A DNA stretch of 64,000 bases from Dyadobacter sp. CY356 (lineage in GTDB: Bacteria > Bacteroidota > Bacteroidia > Cytophagales > Spirosomataceae): the NCBI RefSeq assembly GCF_021440195.1, contig NZ_JAJTSZ010000008.1, positions 62,001 to 126,000 of the forward strand, written 5' to 3'. Both the position numbers and the translations under genes were made by a program. The stretch's first letter is position 1. Every line of letters starts with the position of its first letter. This document shows, piece after piece, positions 33,123 to 41,909 of this stretch. Under the pieces are notes generated by a model, which worked only from the letters and a program-made list of their open reading frames with translations, did not search any database and was not told the DNA's origin.

Positions 33123-35894
33123 ATGAATATTTATAAGGATTACATTAAAGAGATTGAAGAAAGAAAAACCCAGGGGCTTAATCCAAAGCCTATTGATGGT
33201 GCTGAATTGCTGAGCGAAATTATTTGGCAGATCAAAGACTCAAATAATGAGCACCGGGCAGACTCTCTAAACTTTTTTATTTACAATACGTTACCAGGTA
33301 CCACAAGTGCTGCGGGTGTTAAAGCCAGATTTTTAAAAGAAATCATTCTCGGTGAATCCTTAGTTGAAGAAATATCGCCGGCTTTCGCTTTCGAGCTTTT
33401 ATCACACATGAAAGGTGGGCGTTCGATTGAGGTTTTGCTTGATATCGCGCTTGGTGACAATATCTTCACAGCCAAGGAAGCTGCAAAGGTTCTTAAAACA
33501 CAGGTTTTCCTTTACGACGCCGATGTTGACCGTCTGAAAGAAGCATATAAAAGCGGAAGCGAAATCGCGAAAGAAATTCTTGAAAGTTACGCGCAGGCTG
33601 AGTTTTTCACTAAACTGCCGGAAGTAGCTGAGGAAATCAAGATCGTTACATTTATTGCCGGTGAAGGTGACATTTCTACGGATTTGCTTTCTCCGGGTAA
33701 CCAGGCTCACTCACGTTCAGACCGCGAACTCCATGGTTTGTGTATGATCACACCAAAGGCGCAGCAGGAAATCAAAGCATTGCAGGAAGAACATCCCGAC
33801 AAAAGCGTGATGCTGATTGCTGAGCGCGGCACTATGGGTGTTGGTTCATCAAGAATGTCGGGTGTGAACAATGTTGCACTCTGGACTGGAAAAAAAGCAA
33901 GCCCATATATTCCATTTGTTAATATCGCTCCGATTGTTGGAGGTACAAACGGAATTTCCCCGATTTTCCTTACAACGGTTGATGTTACCGGCGGTATCGG
34001 AATTGACCTGAAAAACTGGGTGAAAAAAGTGGATGCTAATGGTGAGGTTATCCGCAATGAAAGTGGTGATCCCGTACTTGAAGAAGTTTACTCTGTGGCA
34101 ACAGGCACTGTTCTGACGATCAACACAAGAACGAAAAAATTGTACAACGGCGATCAGGAACTGATTGACATCTCTAAGGCGCTTACGCCTCAGAAGATGG
34201 AATTTATAAAAGCTGGCGGATCATACGCGATTGTTTTTGGTAAAAAAATACAGACCATCGCATGCAGGATTCTGGGTATTGATATTCCGCTTGTATATGC
34301 TCCTTCAAAAGAGATTTCTCACGAGGGACAAGGTCTTACTGCGGTTGAAAAAATATTTAATAAAAATGCAGTTGGCACAACGCCGGGCAAAGTTTTACAC
34401 GCTGGTTCGGATGTTCGTGTTGAGGTAAATATTGTGGGTTCACAGGATACGACTGGTCTGATGACTTCTCAGGAATTGGAGTCGATGGCTGCCACAGTCA
34501 TTTCACCAATTGTTGATGGTGCTTATCAGTCAGGTTGTCACACGGCTTCGGTTTGGGATAAAAAAGCGCAGGCAAATATCCCAAAACTCATGAAGTTTAT
34601 GAACGATTTTGGTCTTATCACGGCGCGTGACCCCAAAGGTGAATATCACGCCATGACGGATGTGATCCACAAAGTGCTTAACGATATCGTTGTAGACGAG
34701 TGGGCGATCATTATCGGTGGTGACTCTCATACAAGGATGTCAAAAGGTGTTGCTTTTGGTGCTGACTCGGGAACTGTTGCGCTTGCACTTGCAACCGGTG
34801 AAGCATCAATGCCGATTCCTGAATCTGTGAAAGTAACTTTCAAGGGCGAAATGAAATCTCACATGGATTTCCGTGATGTGGTTCATGCTACCCAGGCTCA
34901 GATGCTTCAGAAGTTTGGTGGAGAGAATGTTTTCCAGGGAAGAATTATTGAGGTTCATTTGGGAACACTTCCTGCTGACCAGGCTTTCACGTTTACTGAC
35001 TGGACAGCAGAGATGAAGGCGAAAGCTTCTATCTGTATTTCTGAGGATGATACCCTGATCGAATCATTGGAAATTGCCAAAGGCAGAATCCAGATTATGA
35101 TTGACAAGGGAATGGACAATAGCAAACAGGTTCTTCAGGGATTGATCAATAAAGCGGATAAGAGAATCACAGAAATTAAATCGGGCGAAAAGCCAGCTTT
35201 AACGCCTGATGCAAATGCAAAATATTACGCCGAAGTTGTTATTGACCTGGATGTGATCGTAGAGCCTATGATCGCAGATCCTGATGTTAATAATAAGGAT
35301 GTATCCAAGCGTTACACGCATGATACCATTCGTACACTTTCTTATTACGGAGAAGATAAAAAAGTTGATCTTGGTTTCGTTGGCTCTTGCATGGTACATA
35401 AAGGAGATTTGAAAATTGTTTCACAGATGCTTAAAAATCTGGAAGAACAACAAGGAAAAGTCGAATTCCATGCACCGCTCGTAGTTGCAGCTCCAACCTA
35501 TAATATTATTGAAGAGCTGAAAAGTGAAGGTGATTGGGACGTATTGCAGAAATATTCAGGTTTCGAGTTTGACGATAATGCGCCAAAAGGCACGGCACGT
35601 ACTGAATATGAAAATATGATGTATCTGGAACGCCCTGGCTGTAACCTTTGTATGGGAAATCAGGAAAAGGCTGCAAAAGGTGATACTGTTCTGGCAACTT
35701 CAACCCGTCTTTTTCAGGGAAGAGTTGTTGAAGATTCGGAACGTAAAAAAGGAGAATCCCTGCTTGCGTCTACACCGGTTGTTGTGTTGTCTGCAATTCT
35801 TGGACGTATTCCTAACATGGAAGAATATAAAGCTGCGGTGGTCGGCATTGACCTGACCAAGTTCGCACCGCCTGTGAAGCAGTTAGCCAGATAA
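33123..35894 (+). CDS. acnB: Aconitate hydratase B (bifunctional aconitase / 2-methylisocitrate dehydratase type)
   Basis: AcnB interconverts citrate and isocitrate in the TCA cycle with a 4Fe-4S cluster. The 923 residues show the AcnB layout: an N-terminal HEAT-like helical domain and swivel domain (about 1-380), then the Fe-S core. Core motifs include IIGGDSHTRMSKGVAFGADSG, VGSCMVHKGDL and the cluster-ligand region ERPGCNLCMGNQ near residue 840. It is about 60 residues longer than the E. coli enzyme. It starts 53 bp after the relic and is followed 70 bp later by a second aconitase of another type. Confidence 0.95.
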   Translation: MNIYKDYIKEIEERKTQGLNPKPIDGAELLSEIIWQIKDSNNEHRADSLNFFIYNTLPGTTSAAGVKARFLKEIILGESLVEEISPAFAFELLSHMKGGRSIEVLLDIALGDNIFTAKEAAKVLKTQVFLYDADVDRLKEAYKSGSEIAKEILESYAQAEFFTKLPEVAEEIKIVTFIAGEGDISTDLLSPGNQAHSRSDRELHGLCMITPKAQQEIKALQEEHPDKSVMLIAERGTMGVGSSRMSGVNNVALWTGKKASPYIPFVNIAPIVGGTNGISPIFLTTVDVTGGIGIDLKNWVKKVDANGEVIRNESGDPVLEEVYSVATGTVLTINTRTKKLYNGDQELIDISKALTPQKMEFIKAGGSYAIVFGKKIQTIACRILGIDIPLVYAPSKEISHEGQGLTAVEKIFNKNAVGTTPGKVLHAGSDVRVEVNIVGSQDTTGLMTSQELESMAATVISPIVDGAYQSGCHTASVWDKKAQANIPKLMKFMNDFGLITARDPKGEYHAMTDVIHKVLNDIVVDEWAIIIGGDSHTRMSKGVAFGADSGTVALALATGEASMPIPESVKVTFKGEMKSHMDFRDVVHATQAQMLQKFGGENVFQGRIIEVHLGTLPADQAFTFTDWTAEMKAKASICISEDDTLIESLEIAKGRIQIMIDKGMDNSKQVLQGLINKADKRITEIKSGEKPALTPDANAKYYAEVVIDLDVIVEPMIADPDVNNKDVSKRYTHDTIRTLSYYGEDKKVDLGFVGSCMVHKGDLKIVSQMLKNLEEQQGKVEFHAPLVVAAPTYNIIEELKSEGDWDVLQKYSGFEFDDNAPKGTARTEYENMMYLERPGCNLCMGNQEKAAKGDTVLATSTRLFQGRVVEDSERKKGESLLASTPVVVLSAILGRIPNMEEYKAAVVGIDLTKFAPPVKQLAR

Positions 35895-35964
35895 AATCTG
35901 TTTAAGAATTGATAGTGGTTCGGTTTTTGATAAGTGTGAATGTTTAGACATTAATTTAATTACT

Positions 35965-38232
35965 ATGGCTTTTGACTTAGATATGATTAAGGGTGTTTAC
36001 GCCCGTATGCAGGAAAGAGTTGAAGCTGCTCGTCAAATTGAAGGGCGGCCGCTGACTTTGGCAGAAAAAATATTGTATTCGCACTTATGGGAAGGGACTC
36101 CCACACAGGTGTATCAAAGAGGTAAGTCTTATGTAGATTTTGCTCCTGACCGCGTTGCGATGCAGGATGCTACTGCGCAGATGGCTCTTTTACAGTTTAT
36201 GCAGGCCGGAAGACCACAAGTTGCCGTGCCGTCTACTGTTCACTGCGATCACCTTATCCAGGCTGAGGTTGGCGCTGTTGCCGATTTACAGACTGCAAAA
36301 GATAAAAATAAAGAGGTTTACGATTTCCTGGCTTCGGTATCCAATAAATATGGTATAGGATTCTGGAAGCCTGGCGCTGGAATTATCCATCAGGTTGTTT
36401 TGGAAAACTACGCGTTTCCAGGCGGTATGATGATCGGTACTGACTCACATACACCAAATGCTGGTGGTTTGGGTATGGTAGCGATCGGAGTCGGTGGTGC
36501 AGACGCGAGTGATGTTATGTCAGGATTGGCCTGGGAGCTTAAAATGCCAAAGTTGATCGGTGTAAAACTGACTGGAAAACTGAGCGGCTGGGCTGCTGCC
36601 AAAGATGTTATTCTCTGGGTTGCGGGTCAGCTTACGGTAAAAGGTGGTACTGGCTGCATCGTTGAATATTTTGGTGAAGGTGCAGAAAGTCTGTCTTGTA
36701 CGGGAAAAGGAACCATTTGTAACATGGGTGCTGAAATCGGAGCAACAACTTCTATTTTCGCGTACGATGAGAAAATGGCTGCTTATCTCCGTTCAACCGA
36801 TCGTTCGGATGTAGCAGATGCTGCCAATGCGGTTGCTGGTTATTTACGTTCTGATGATGAAGTATATGCTGATCCTGCTTCTTTTTATGACCAGTTGATT
36901 GAACTTGATCTTTCAACCCTTGAACCGCATGTAAACGGTCCGTTTACGCCGGATTTGGCATGGCCACTTTCTAAATTTGCTACGGCTGTTAAAGAAAATG
37001 GCTGGCCGGAAGTACTTTCGGTAGGTTTGATCGGTTCTTGTACTAATTCTTCATATGAAGATATCAGCCGCGCAGCTTCTGTTGCGCAGCAGGCTGTTGA
37101 TAAAAGATTAGTGGTCACTTCTGAATATACCATTACACCGGGTTCCGAGCAGGTACGTTACACAGTAGACCGTGATGGTTTCCTTGATACTTTCGCGCAG
37201 ATTGGTGGCGTGGTTCTGGCAAATGCTTGCGGACCTTGTATTGGTCAGTGGGCGCGTCATGGTGCTGAAAAAGGGGAGAAAAACTCAATCATCACTTCTT
37301 TCAACCGTAACTTTTCAAAACGTGCTGATGGTAATCCAAACACGCACTCGTTCGTAGCATCACCTGAAATTGTAACGGCTCTGGCAATCGCCGGCCGTCT
37401 GACTTTTAACCCTTTGACTGATACGCTTGTCAATTCTGAAGGTCTTACCGTAATGCTTGACGAACCATCAGGACTGGAACTTCCTGCCAAAGGTTTTGCT
37501 GTTGAAGATGCAGGATATCAGGCACCTGCTGAAGACGGAACGACCGTTCAGGTTATTGTTAGCCCAACTTCGGATCGTTTGCAACTGCTTGAACCTTTCA
37601 AAGCCTGGGAAGGTACAGATCTTAACGGTTTAAAACTTCTGATTAAAGCAAAAGGAAAATGTACGACTGACCATATTTCGATGGCTGGTCCATGGTTGAA
37701 ATACCGCGGTCACCTTGACAACATTTCTAACAATATGTTGATCGGTGCAGTTAACTATTATAATGAAAAAACAAACACTGTTAAAAATCAGTTGACTGGC
37801 GTTTACGGTGAAGTTCCTGCGGTTCAACGTGATTATAAGGCGAACGGTATCGGAACTATTGTAGTAGGTGATGAAAACTACGGAGAAGGTTCTTCTCGTG
37901 AACATGCGGCTATGGAACCTCGTTTCCTGGGTGCCCGTGCGATACTTGTAAAATCGTTCGCCCGTATCCACGAAACAAATCTTAAAAAACAAGGTATGTT
38001 GGCTTTGACATTCGCTGACACGGCTGACTATGATAAAATTCAGGAAGACGATACTATTGATATCAAAGGATTGCAAACATTTGCACCCGGCGTTCAATTG
38101 ACCATTGTGCTTCATCATGCAGATGGAACAACTGAGGAATTCCCGGTTAACCATACTTATAACGAACAACAAATCGAATGGTTTAAGGAAGGTTCTGCTT
38201 TGAACATTATTCGTAAATCGGTCAATGCATAA
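35965..38232 (+). CDS. acn: Aconitate hydratase, mitochondrial type
   Basis: The 755-residue aconitase starts MAFDLDMIKGVYARMQERVE and has the mitochondrial-type layout, with the swivel domain at the C-terminus. Cluster-ligand motifs are VGLIGSCTNSSYEDISRA and NACGPCIGQWAR. The swivel-domain substrate motif GDENYGEGSSREHAA contains the catalytic Ser. It is unrelated in domain order to the AcnB-type gene 70 bp upstream, so two aconitases lie in one operon. The pair may differ in oxidative stability, as in E. coli AcnA and AcnB (inference). A strong terminator follows. Confidence 0.95.
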   Translation: MAFDLDMIKGVYARMQERVEAARQIEGRPLTLAEKILYSHLWEGTPTQVYQRGKSYVDFAPDRVAMQDATAQMALLQFMQAGRPQVAVPSTVHCDHLIQAEVGAVADLQTAKDKNKEVYDFLASVSNKYGIGFWKPGAGIIHQVVLENYAFPGGMMIGTDSHTPNAGGLGMVAIGVGGADASDVMSGLAWELKMPKLIGVKLTGKLSGWAAAKDVILWVAGQLTVKGGTGCIVEYFGEGAESLSCTGKGTICNMGAEIGATTSIFAYDEKMAAYLRSTDRSDVADAANAVAGYLRSDDEVYADPASFYDQLIELDLSTLEPHVNGPFTPDLAWPLSKFATAVKENGWPEVLSVGLIGSCTNSSYEDISRAASVAQQAVDKRLVVTSEYTITPGSEQVRYTVDRDGFLDTFAQIGGVVLANACGPCIGQWARHGAEKGEKNSIITSFNRNFSKRADGNPNTHSFVASPEIVTALAIAGRLTFNPLTDTLVNSEGLTVMLDEPSGLELPAKGFAVEDAGYQAPAEDGTTVQVIVSPTSDRLQLLEPFKAWEGTDLNGLKLLIKAKGKCTTDHISMAGPWLKYRGHLDNISNNMLIGAVNYYNEKTNTVKNQLTGVYGEVPAVQRDYKANGIGTIVVGDENYGEGSSREHAAMEPRFLGARAILVKSFARIHETNLKKQGMLALTFADTADYDKIQEDDTIDIKGLQTFAPGVQLTIVLHHADGTTEEFPVNHTYNEQQIEWFKEGSALNIIRKSVNA

Positions 38233-38255
38233 GCCTGGCTGATAATTGAAAATAC

Positions 38256-38287
38256 AAAAAAAGCTCCTGGAAACGGGAGCTTTTTTT
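38256..38287 (+). terminator. Terminator of the aconitase operon
   Basis: An A-run and GCTCCTG / CGGGAGC stem (one wobble) with a GAAA tetraloop is followed by seven T, 24 bp after the acn stop. Confidence 0.9.
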
Positions 38288-38312
38288 GTGCGCAATATCA
38301 CTTTTTTATAGA

Positions 38313-38347
38313 AAGCTAATAGCCCAAAAATTAAAAATTCATTATTA
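38313..38347. repeat. Short degenerate heptad stretch
   Basis: AAGCTAA TAGCCCA AAAATTA AAAATTC ATTATTA are consecutive 7-base units of similar form, right after the acn terminator. It is weaker than the arrays at 21386 and 59882. Confidence 0.3.
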
Positions 38348-38476
38348 TACGTAATTCCATTTTTTGATTATCAAATAATCGTTTAGCTTTGACGATTGAT
38401 CAATCACTCTATTCAGTTTGAACGCAAAAGATTCTTATCAGTAGCGTCGGGATAGACTGCAGTATAGATAACCCAA

Positions 38477-39595
38477 ATGAAAAAATTAATCATAAAAATG
38501 TTAGCAGGAATCTTAATATTAGCGATCGTGCTGACTGGCGCGGCATATATCTTTTTACAGCAGCCTCAATTTGGCAGAATGCCTGCGGGAGCAAGACTGG
38601 AAAGAATCCAGAAATCTCCGAATTATCGTGAGGGCCAATTTCAAAATTTAAGTATCACTCCGGATCTTGCAGAAGGTGTAAGTTATTTTCAGGTTTTAAA
38701 GGAGTTTATTTTTAATAAAAGCAAAAGGATAAAACCGGATTCAATTTTGCCTTCTGTAAAATCGGATCTGCTACATCTCAATCCAAACGAAGATCTTTTG
38801 GTATGGTTTGGACATTCGTCTTACTTCATGCAGATTGATGGCAGGACTATGCTCGTAGATCCCGTTTTCAGCGGCGCGGCTTCTCCGGTTAGTTTTACAA
38901 CACCAGGTTTTGCGGGAAGTGATGTTTATGCAGTAGAAGACTTTCCTGCAATTGATTATCTCTTTATCTCTCACGATCACTGGGATCATTTGGATTATGA
39001 AACGGTTTTAAAATTAAAATCCAAAGTGAAAAAAATCATTACCGGATTAGGAACCGGCGAACATTTTGAGCGCTGGGGATTTGATCTTTCAAAAATTGAA
39101 GAAAGGGACTGGGATGAAGAATTAAATCTGGGAAATGGATTTGTTGTAAACGTTACACCAGGAAGACATTTTTCTGGGAGAGGATTATCCAGAAACCGCG
39201 CGATGTGGGTTTCTTTTGTTCTTCAAACTCCGACAAAGAAAATATTTTTAGGTGGAGATTCTGGATATGATACACATTTTAAAAAGATCGGGGATAAGTT
39301 TGGCCCTTTTGATCTTGCACTTTTAGAATGTGGACAATACAACTATAATTGGAAATATATCCACATGATGCCGGAAGAAACTGCTCAGGCAGCAGAAGAT
39401 CTAAAAGCTAAAAAGCTGATGCCGGTTCATTGGGCCAAATTCGCACTGGCACAGCACGATTGGGATGAACCTGTCATACGTGTAATGAAGGCAAGTAAAA
39501 TCAAGAATTTACCGCTGGTTACACCCATGATAGGTGAGATCGTTAATTTGAACGAAGATAAAGTTTTTCCGGCCTGGTGGGAAAATGTTAAATAG
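38477..39595 (+). CDS. MBL-fold metallo-hydrolase, membrane-anchored (NAPE-PLD/UlaG-like)
   Basis: The 372-residue protein begins with one hydrophobic helix (about 5-27) that is probably a membrane anchor. A metallo-beta-lactamase domain follows: WFGHSSYFMQIDG, LVDPVF, the metal motif SHDHWDHLD, GRHFSGRG, GGDSGYD and MPVHWAKF. This is the layout of the bacterial NAPE-PLD/RomA/UlaG-like branch, which hydrolyses phosphodiester or lactone bonds. The natural substrate is unknown; a lipid is plausible. It converges with the downstream lipoprotein gene. Confidence 0.82.
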   Translation: MKKLIIKMLAGILILAIVLTGAAYIFLQQPQFGRMPAGARLERIQKSPNYREGQFQNLSITPDLAEGVSYFQVLKEFIFNKSKRIKPDSILPSVKSDLLHLNPNEDLLVWFGHSSYFMQIDGRTMLVDPVFSGAASPVSFTTPGFAGSDVYAVEDFPAIDYLFISHDHWDHLDYETVLKLKSKVKKIITGLGTGEHFERWGFDLSKIEERDWDEELNLGNGFVVNVTPGRHFSGRGLSRNRAMWVSFVLQTPTKKIFLGGDSGYDTHFKKIGDKFGPFDLALLECGQYNYNWKYIHMMPEETAQAAEDLKAKKLMPVHWAKFALAQHDWDEPVIRVMKASKIKNLPLVTPMIGEIVNLNEDKVFPAWWENVK

Positions 39596-39616
39596 AGATT
39601 TTCTTTTCTATTTAAC
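39587..39616. terminator. Hairpin covering both stop codons of convergent genes
   Basis: GTTAAATAGA and TCTATTTAAC (10 bp, perfect) flank a 10-base T-rich loop. The two arms contain the stop codons of the MBL gene (TAG 39593-39595) and the lipoprotein gene (TAG on minus). It could act as a bidirectional terminator, though it lacks GC. Confidence 0.4.
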
Positions 39617-40096
39617 CAGTTTCAATTTAAAAGAGCTATTTGTAAACTTTAAAACATCAACATTATTTTCAGGATTTGCTGATTGCTTTTTGAGTGAAAT
39701 CTCGAAATTCCCTTCAATTTCTTTATGAATAGTATCATATTTTGTGATAACCAGACGGCCGGTGTCTTCTGAACTCATGGCATACCGGCTGGATATTACG
39801 TCGCCTCCTATGGTCGTATAATAAAATGCCTGATTTCTATTTAACGGGTAAACGCCCATTCCATCGAATTTTACATTAATTACCAGCACCTCATCATTCG
39901 GATGATTTGCCACGAAAAAGAAACTTACAGTATCCGAATCCGCTGACTTTAACTGAAGGCTTGTGCCTCCTGTCCACTTTTCGTTGTTCTTTTCCGCTGA
40001 AAAGGAAGAACTTTCAGGGTTGACGGATTCTTTATCCTTTTCGTTTTTACAAGCAAAAAATCCAAGGGCAAGCATGAGTATGGCTAATTTTTTCAT
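39608..40096 (-). CDS. Lipoprotein, DUF6252-like
   Basis: The 162 residues have a signal peptide with lipobox GFFAC and an acidic linker. The beta-rich mature domain has SFFFVANHPNDEVLVINVKF, then TGRLVITKYDT and IEGNFEISL followed by LKFTNSSFKL. This strand pattern (extended strands, then LxITKYD...I.G.F.F...TNG.F) resembles the DUF6252 lipoproteins of Bacteroidota. No function is known. It converges with the MBL gene, 13 bp between the stops. Confidence 0.65.
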   Translation of the reverse strand: MKKLAILMLALGFFACKNEKDKESVNPESSSFSAEKNNEKWTGGTSLQLKSADSDTVSFFFVANHPNDEVLVINVKFDGMGVYPLNRNQAFYYTTIGGDVISSRYAMSSEDTGRLVITKYDTIHKEIEGNFEISLKKQSANPENNVDVLKFTNSSFKLKLVK

Positions 40097-40207
40097 GTGT
40101 CTATTTTTTTATAAATGACACAGGACTTTTGTAATTGGTTGTAGCGAGAACGAAAAAAAGGAAAGCAAAATAAATCCGCTTTCCTGACAATCTGTTTTTA
40201 GTATTCC

Positions 40208-40936
40208 TTATTTTCTTAAAATTGCATCGAATTTGCCTGAATCAGAAGACAATCTTCCATTAGTAAAAGCAACTTTGCCATAAGTCGCGTAATATCCGAG
40301 AGACTCATTGGTATTAAATTTAACCCCTATATTTTTACCGTCGTTAATGTATAGAGAATCTTGCGTACCTGTTATTGGCAGGACATTTGGATACCGTTCA
40401 CGAAAAAATGTTTTAGCTTCTTGTTTCGCTTGTTCGGTATCAGCAATGTCAACCGCAACGCCAGTAAGATTATCATTTTCAAAAGCGAACAAAAGTCTTT
40501 TGACATTTTCGGCATAAACGGAGTAAACCAGAAGATTATCACTTTCGGCCTCAACTGTTCCAATATTATTATTCTTTATCGTCGTTCTATTTTGCCCAAA
40601 TTCAAAACTCGGCTCCTTGAACATGGTGCTGTAAGGACTTACAGTGATATATGACAAGTATTCCTGACCTTCGGATTTCGCTGATACGACAGTCGAGCCG
40701 ATTTTTCTGGCAGTGAATTTTCCGGTAGGTGAAACAGTACCAACGGTCGGATCGCTTGATGCCCATTTATATGAGCCGGATAAATTTTCGCTTCCTTTTG
40801 TAATTTCAAACTGGTGCGTTTTGTCATAATTCAGTTCCAGCGAATTGGCGTCAATTTTAGTTTCCGGCTCAGCGTCTTTTGAACAGGACAGGAAGATTGA
40901 AGCTCCAATTATAAACAATAAAGATCGTCTTTTCAT
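40208..40936 (-). CDS. Lipoprotein with bacterial Ig-like (Big2) domain
   Basis: The 242 residues have the lipobox FLSC at the end of a short signal peptide. An Ig-like Big2 domain lies at about residues 30-105: LELNYDKTHQFEI, then the typical YKWASSDPTVGTVSPTGKFTARKIGSTVVSAKSEGQ. The C-terminal half (about 110-242) is not assigned. Likely exposed to the periplasm or cell surface. It lies 111 bp from the next lipoprotein on the same strand, so the two may be co-transcribed. Confidence 0.75.
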   Translation of the reverse strand: MKRRSLLFIIGASIFLSCSKDAEPETKIDANSLELNYDKTHQFEITKGSENLSGSYKWASSDPTVGTVSPTGKFTARKIGSTVVSAKSEGQEYLSYITVSPYSTMFKEPSFEFGQNRTTIKNNNIGTVEAESDNLLVYSVYAENVKRLLFAFENDNLTGVAVDIADTEQAKQEAKTFFRERYPNVLPITGTQDSLYINDGKNIGVKFNTNESLGYYATYGKVAFTNGRLSSDSGKFDAILRK

Positions 40937-41123
40937 AGCAAAAGTTGATGAGGATACGTAGAATGATTACGGTATTATTATCGAACAATTTAGTTCATTG
41001 AAGAAATATAAACAAGTTTTGTTACAAAGAGTTACTTTATTATTTACATAATTTTTATCAAATTTTTAAATCTGAAAGTGTTCAAAATAGGATTTTAAAT
41101 ATTAATTATAATGTAAAATAATG

Positions 41124-41142
41124 TTTTAAATGTTTGTTTAAA
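41124..41142 (+). promoter_or_regulatory. Putative TetR operator, copy 1
   Basis: TTTTAAATGTTTGTTTAAA occurs here and, as its exact reverse complement, at 41861-41879, one copy on each side of tetR. The half-sites TTTAAA...TTTAAA have six bases between them. Copy 1 lies just upstream of the candidate tetR promoter. Confidence 0.65.
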
Positions 41143-41158
41143 TTATCTATTTAAAATA

Positions 41159-41190
41159 TTTGGTGGTCTTATTTTTAATTAACATATTTG
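41159..41190 (+). promoter_or_regulatory. Candidate promoter of tetR
   Basis: TTTG (41159-41162), a 20-base spacer and CATATTTG (41183-41190) match the Bacteroidota -33/-7 elements except for the first -7 base. It lies 17 bp downstream of operator copy 1 and 39 bp before the GTG start. Confidence 0.4.
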
Positions 41191-41229
41191 ATCCGTAATT
41201 ACAACGAGGCGAAATAAAGAATCAGAAAA

Positions 41230-41844
41230 GTGAAGTGTATAGGACAGTCCAGTGAGGAGAAAATCAAAGAAGCTGCCAGGAAAGTATTTCTGAAAAAAGG
41301 TTTTGACGGAACCACTTCGAGAGATATTGCCAATGAGGCTGAAATGAACATCGCACTGACCAATTATTATTTCAGAAGTAAGGAAAAACTTTTCCTTGAA
41401 ATTTTTAAGGACCTTTTAAACCTGTATTTCCAGGATACAGTTAATATTTTTAATAAAGATATTCCTTTGAGAGAAAAGCTCATAGAGTCTGTGGATCATA
41501 CTTTTGAGATGGTCAGGAAAGAGCCTGATCTTGTGATTTTTATTATGAACGAAGTGCATAAAGCACCGGAACGTCTTATTCCTGATATTAACTTTTTACG
41601 TCAGATCAAAAACACGAGACTGAGTCAGCAGCTCGAAGAAGAAGCTAAACGTGGTAACATCAGACCCATAAGCGTTGAAAATGTTTTGCCAATGTTATGC
41701 GGATATATTCAGTTTATTTTCATGGGAAAGAATATTCACATGAAGGCTTTTGAAGTGACAGAAGAACAATTTGTAACGTATGCTGATGAACATAAAAATA
41801 TCGTCAAGGATATGATCATCAACTATATTTTTCTGCCAAAGTAA
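41230..41844 (+). CDS. TetR-family transcriptional regulator of the efflux operon
   Basis: The 204 residues have an N-terminal helix-turn-helix (about 10-55; KEAARKVFLKKGFDGTTSRDIANEAEMNIALTNYYF-type sequence, with TTSRDIANEAEM as recognition part). The helical ligand-binding domain is variable. The start is GTG at 41230, with no ATG upstream in frame. It lies 65 bp before tolC of an RND pump, all on the plus strand. Two inverted 19-bp identical sites flank the gene. A local repressor role like AcrR is therefore likely, with self-control; this is inferred. Confidence 0.88.
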   Translation: MKCIGQSSEEKIKEAARKVFLKKGFDGTTSRDIANEAEMNIALTNYYFRSKEKLFLEIFKDLLNLYFQDTVNIFNKDIPLREKLIESVDHTFEMVRKEPDLVIFIMNEVHKAPERLIPDINFLRQIKNTRLSQQLEEEAKRGNIRPISVENVLPMLCGYIQFIFMGKNIHMKAFEVTEEQFVTYADEHKNIVKDMIINYIFLPK

Positions 41845-41860
41845 ATTTTTTTGGGCTTGT

Positions 41861-41879
41861 TTTAAACAAACATTTAAAA
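41861..41879 (-). promoter_or_regulatory. Putative TetR operator, copy 2 (inverted)
   Basis: TTTAAACAAACATTTAAAA is the exact reverse complement of copy 1 (41124-41142). It sits 16 bp after the tetR stop and 30 bp before the tolC ATG, placed to block entry into the pump genes. Confidence 0.65.
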
Positions 41880-41909
41880 TATTCATTTTATTTATATTAT
41901 TCGGAATCC

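Larger units (their letters stand above)
40937..41229. other. AT-rich control region upstream of tetR
   Basis: The gap between divergent lipoprotein and tetR genes is extremely AT-rich. It contains the 19-bp putative operator (41124-41142) and a candidate promoter (41159-41190). No coding frame is seen. Confidence 0.6.

Noticed and set aside
37630..38301. 223-codon minus-strand frame over the acn 3' end
   Set aside because: Antisense to conserved aconitase codons and with no family-like motif; treated as a shadow.
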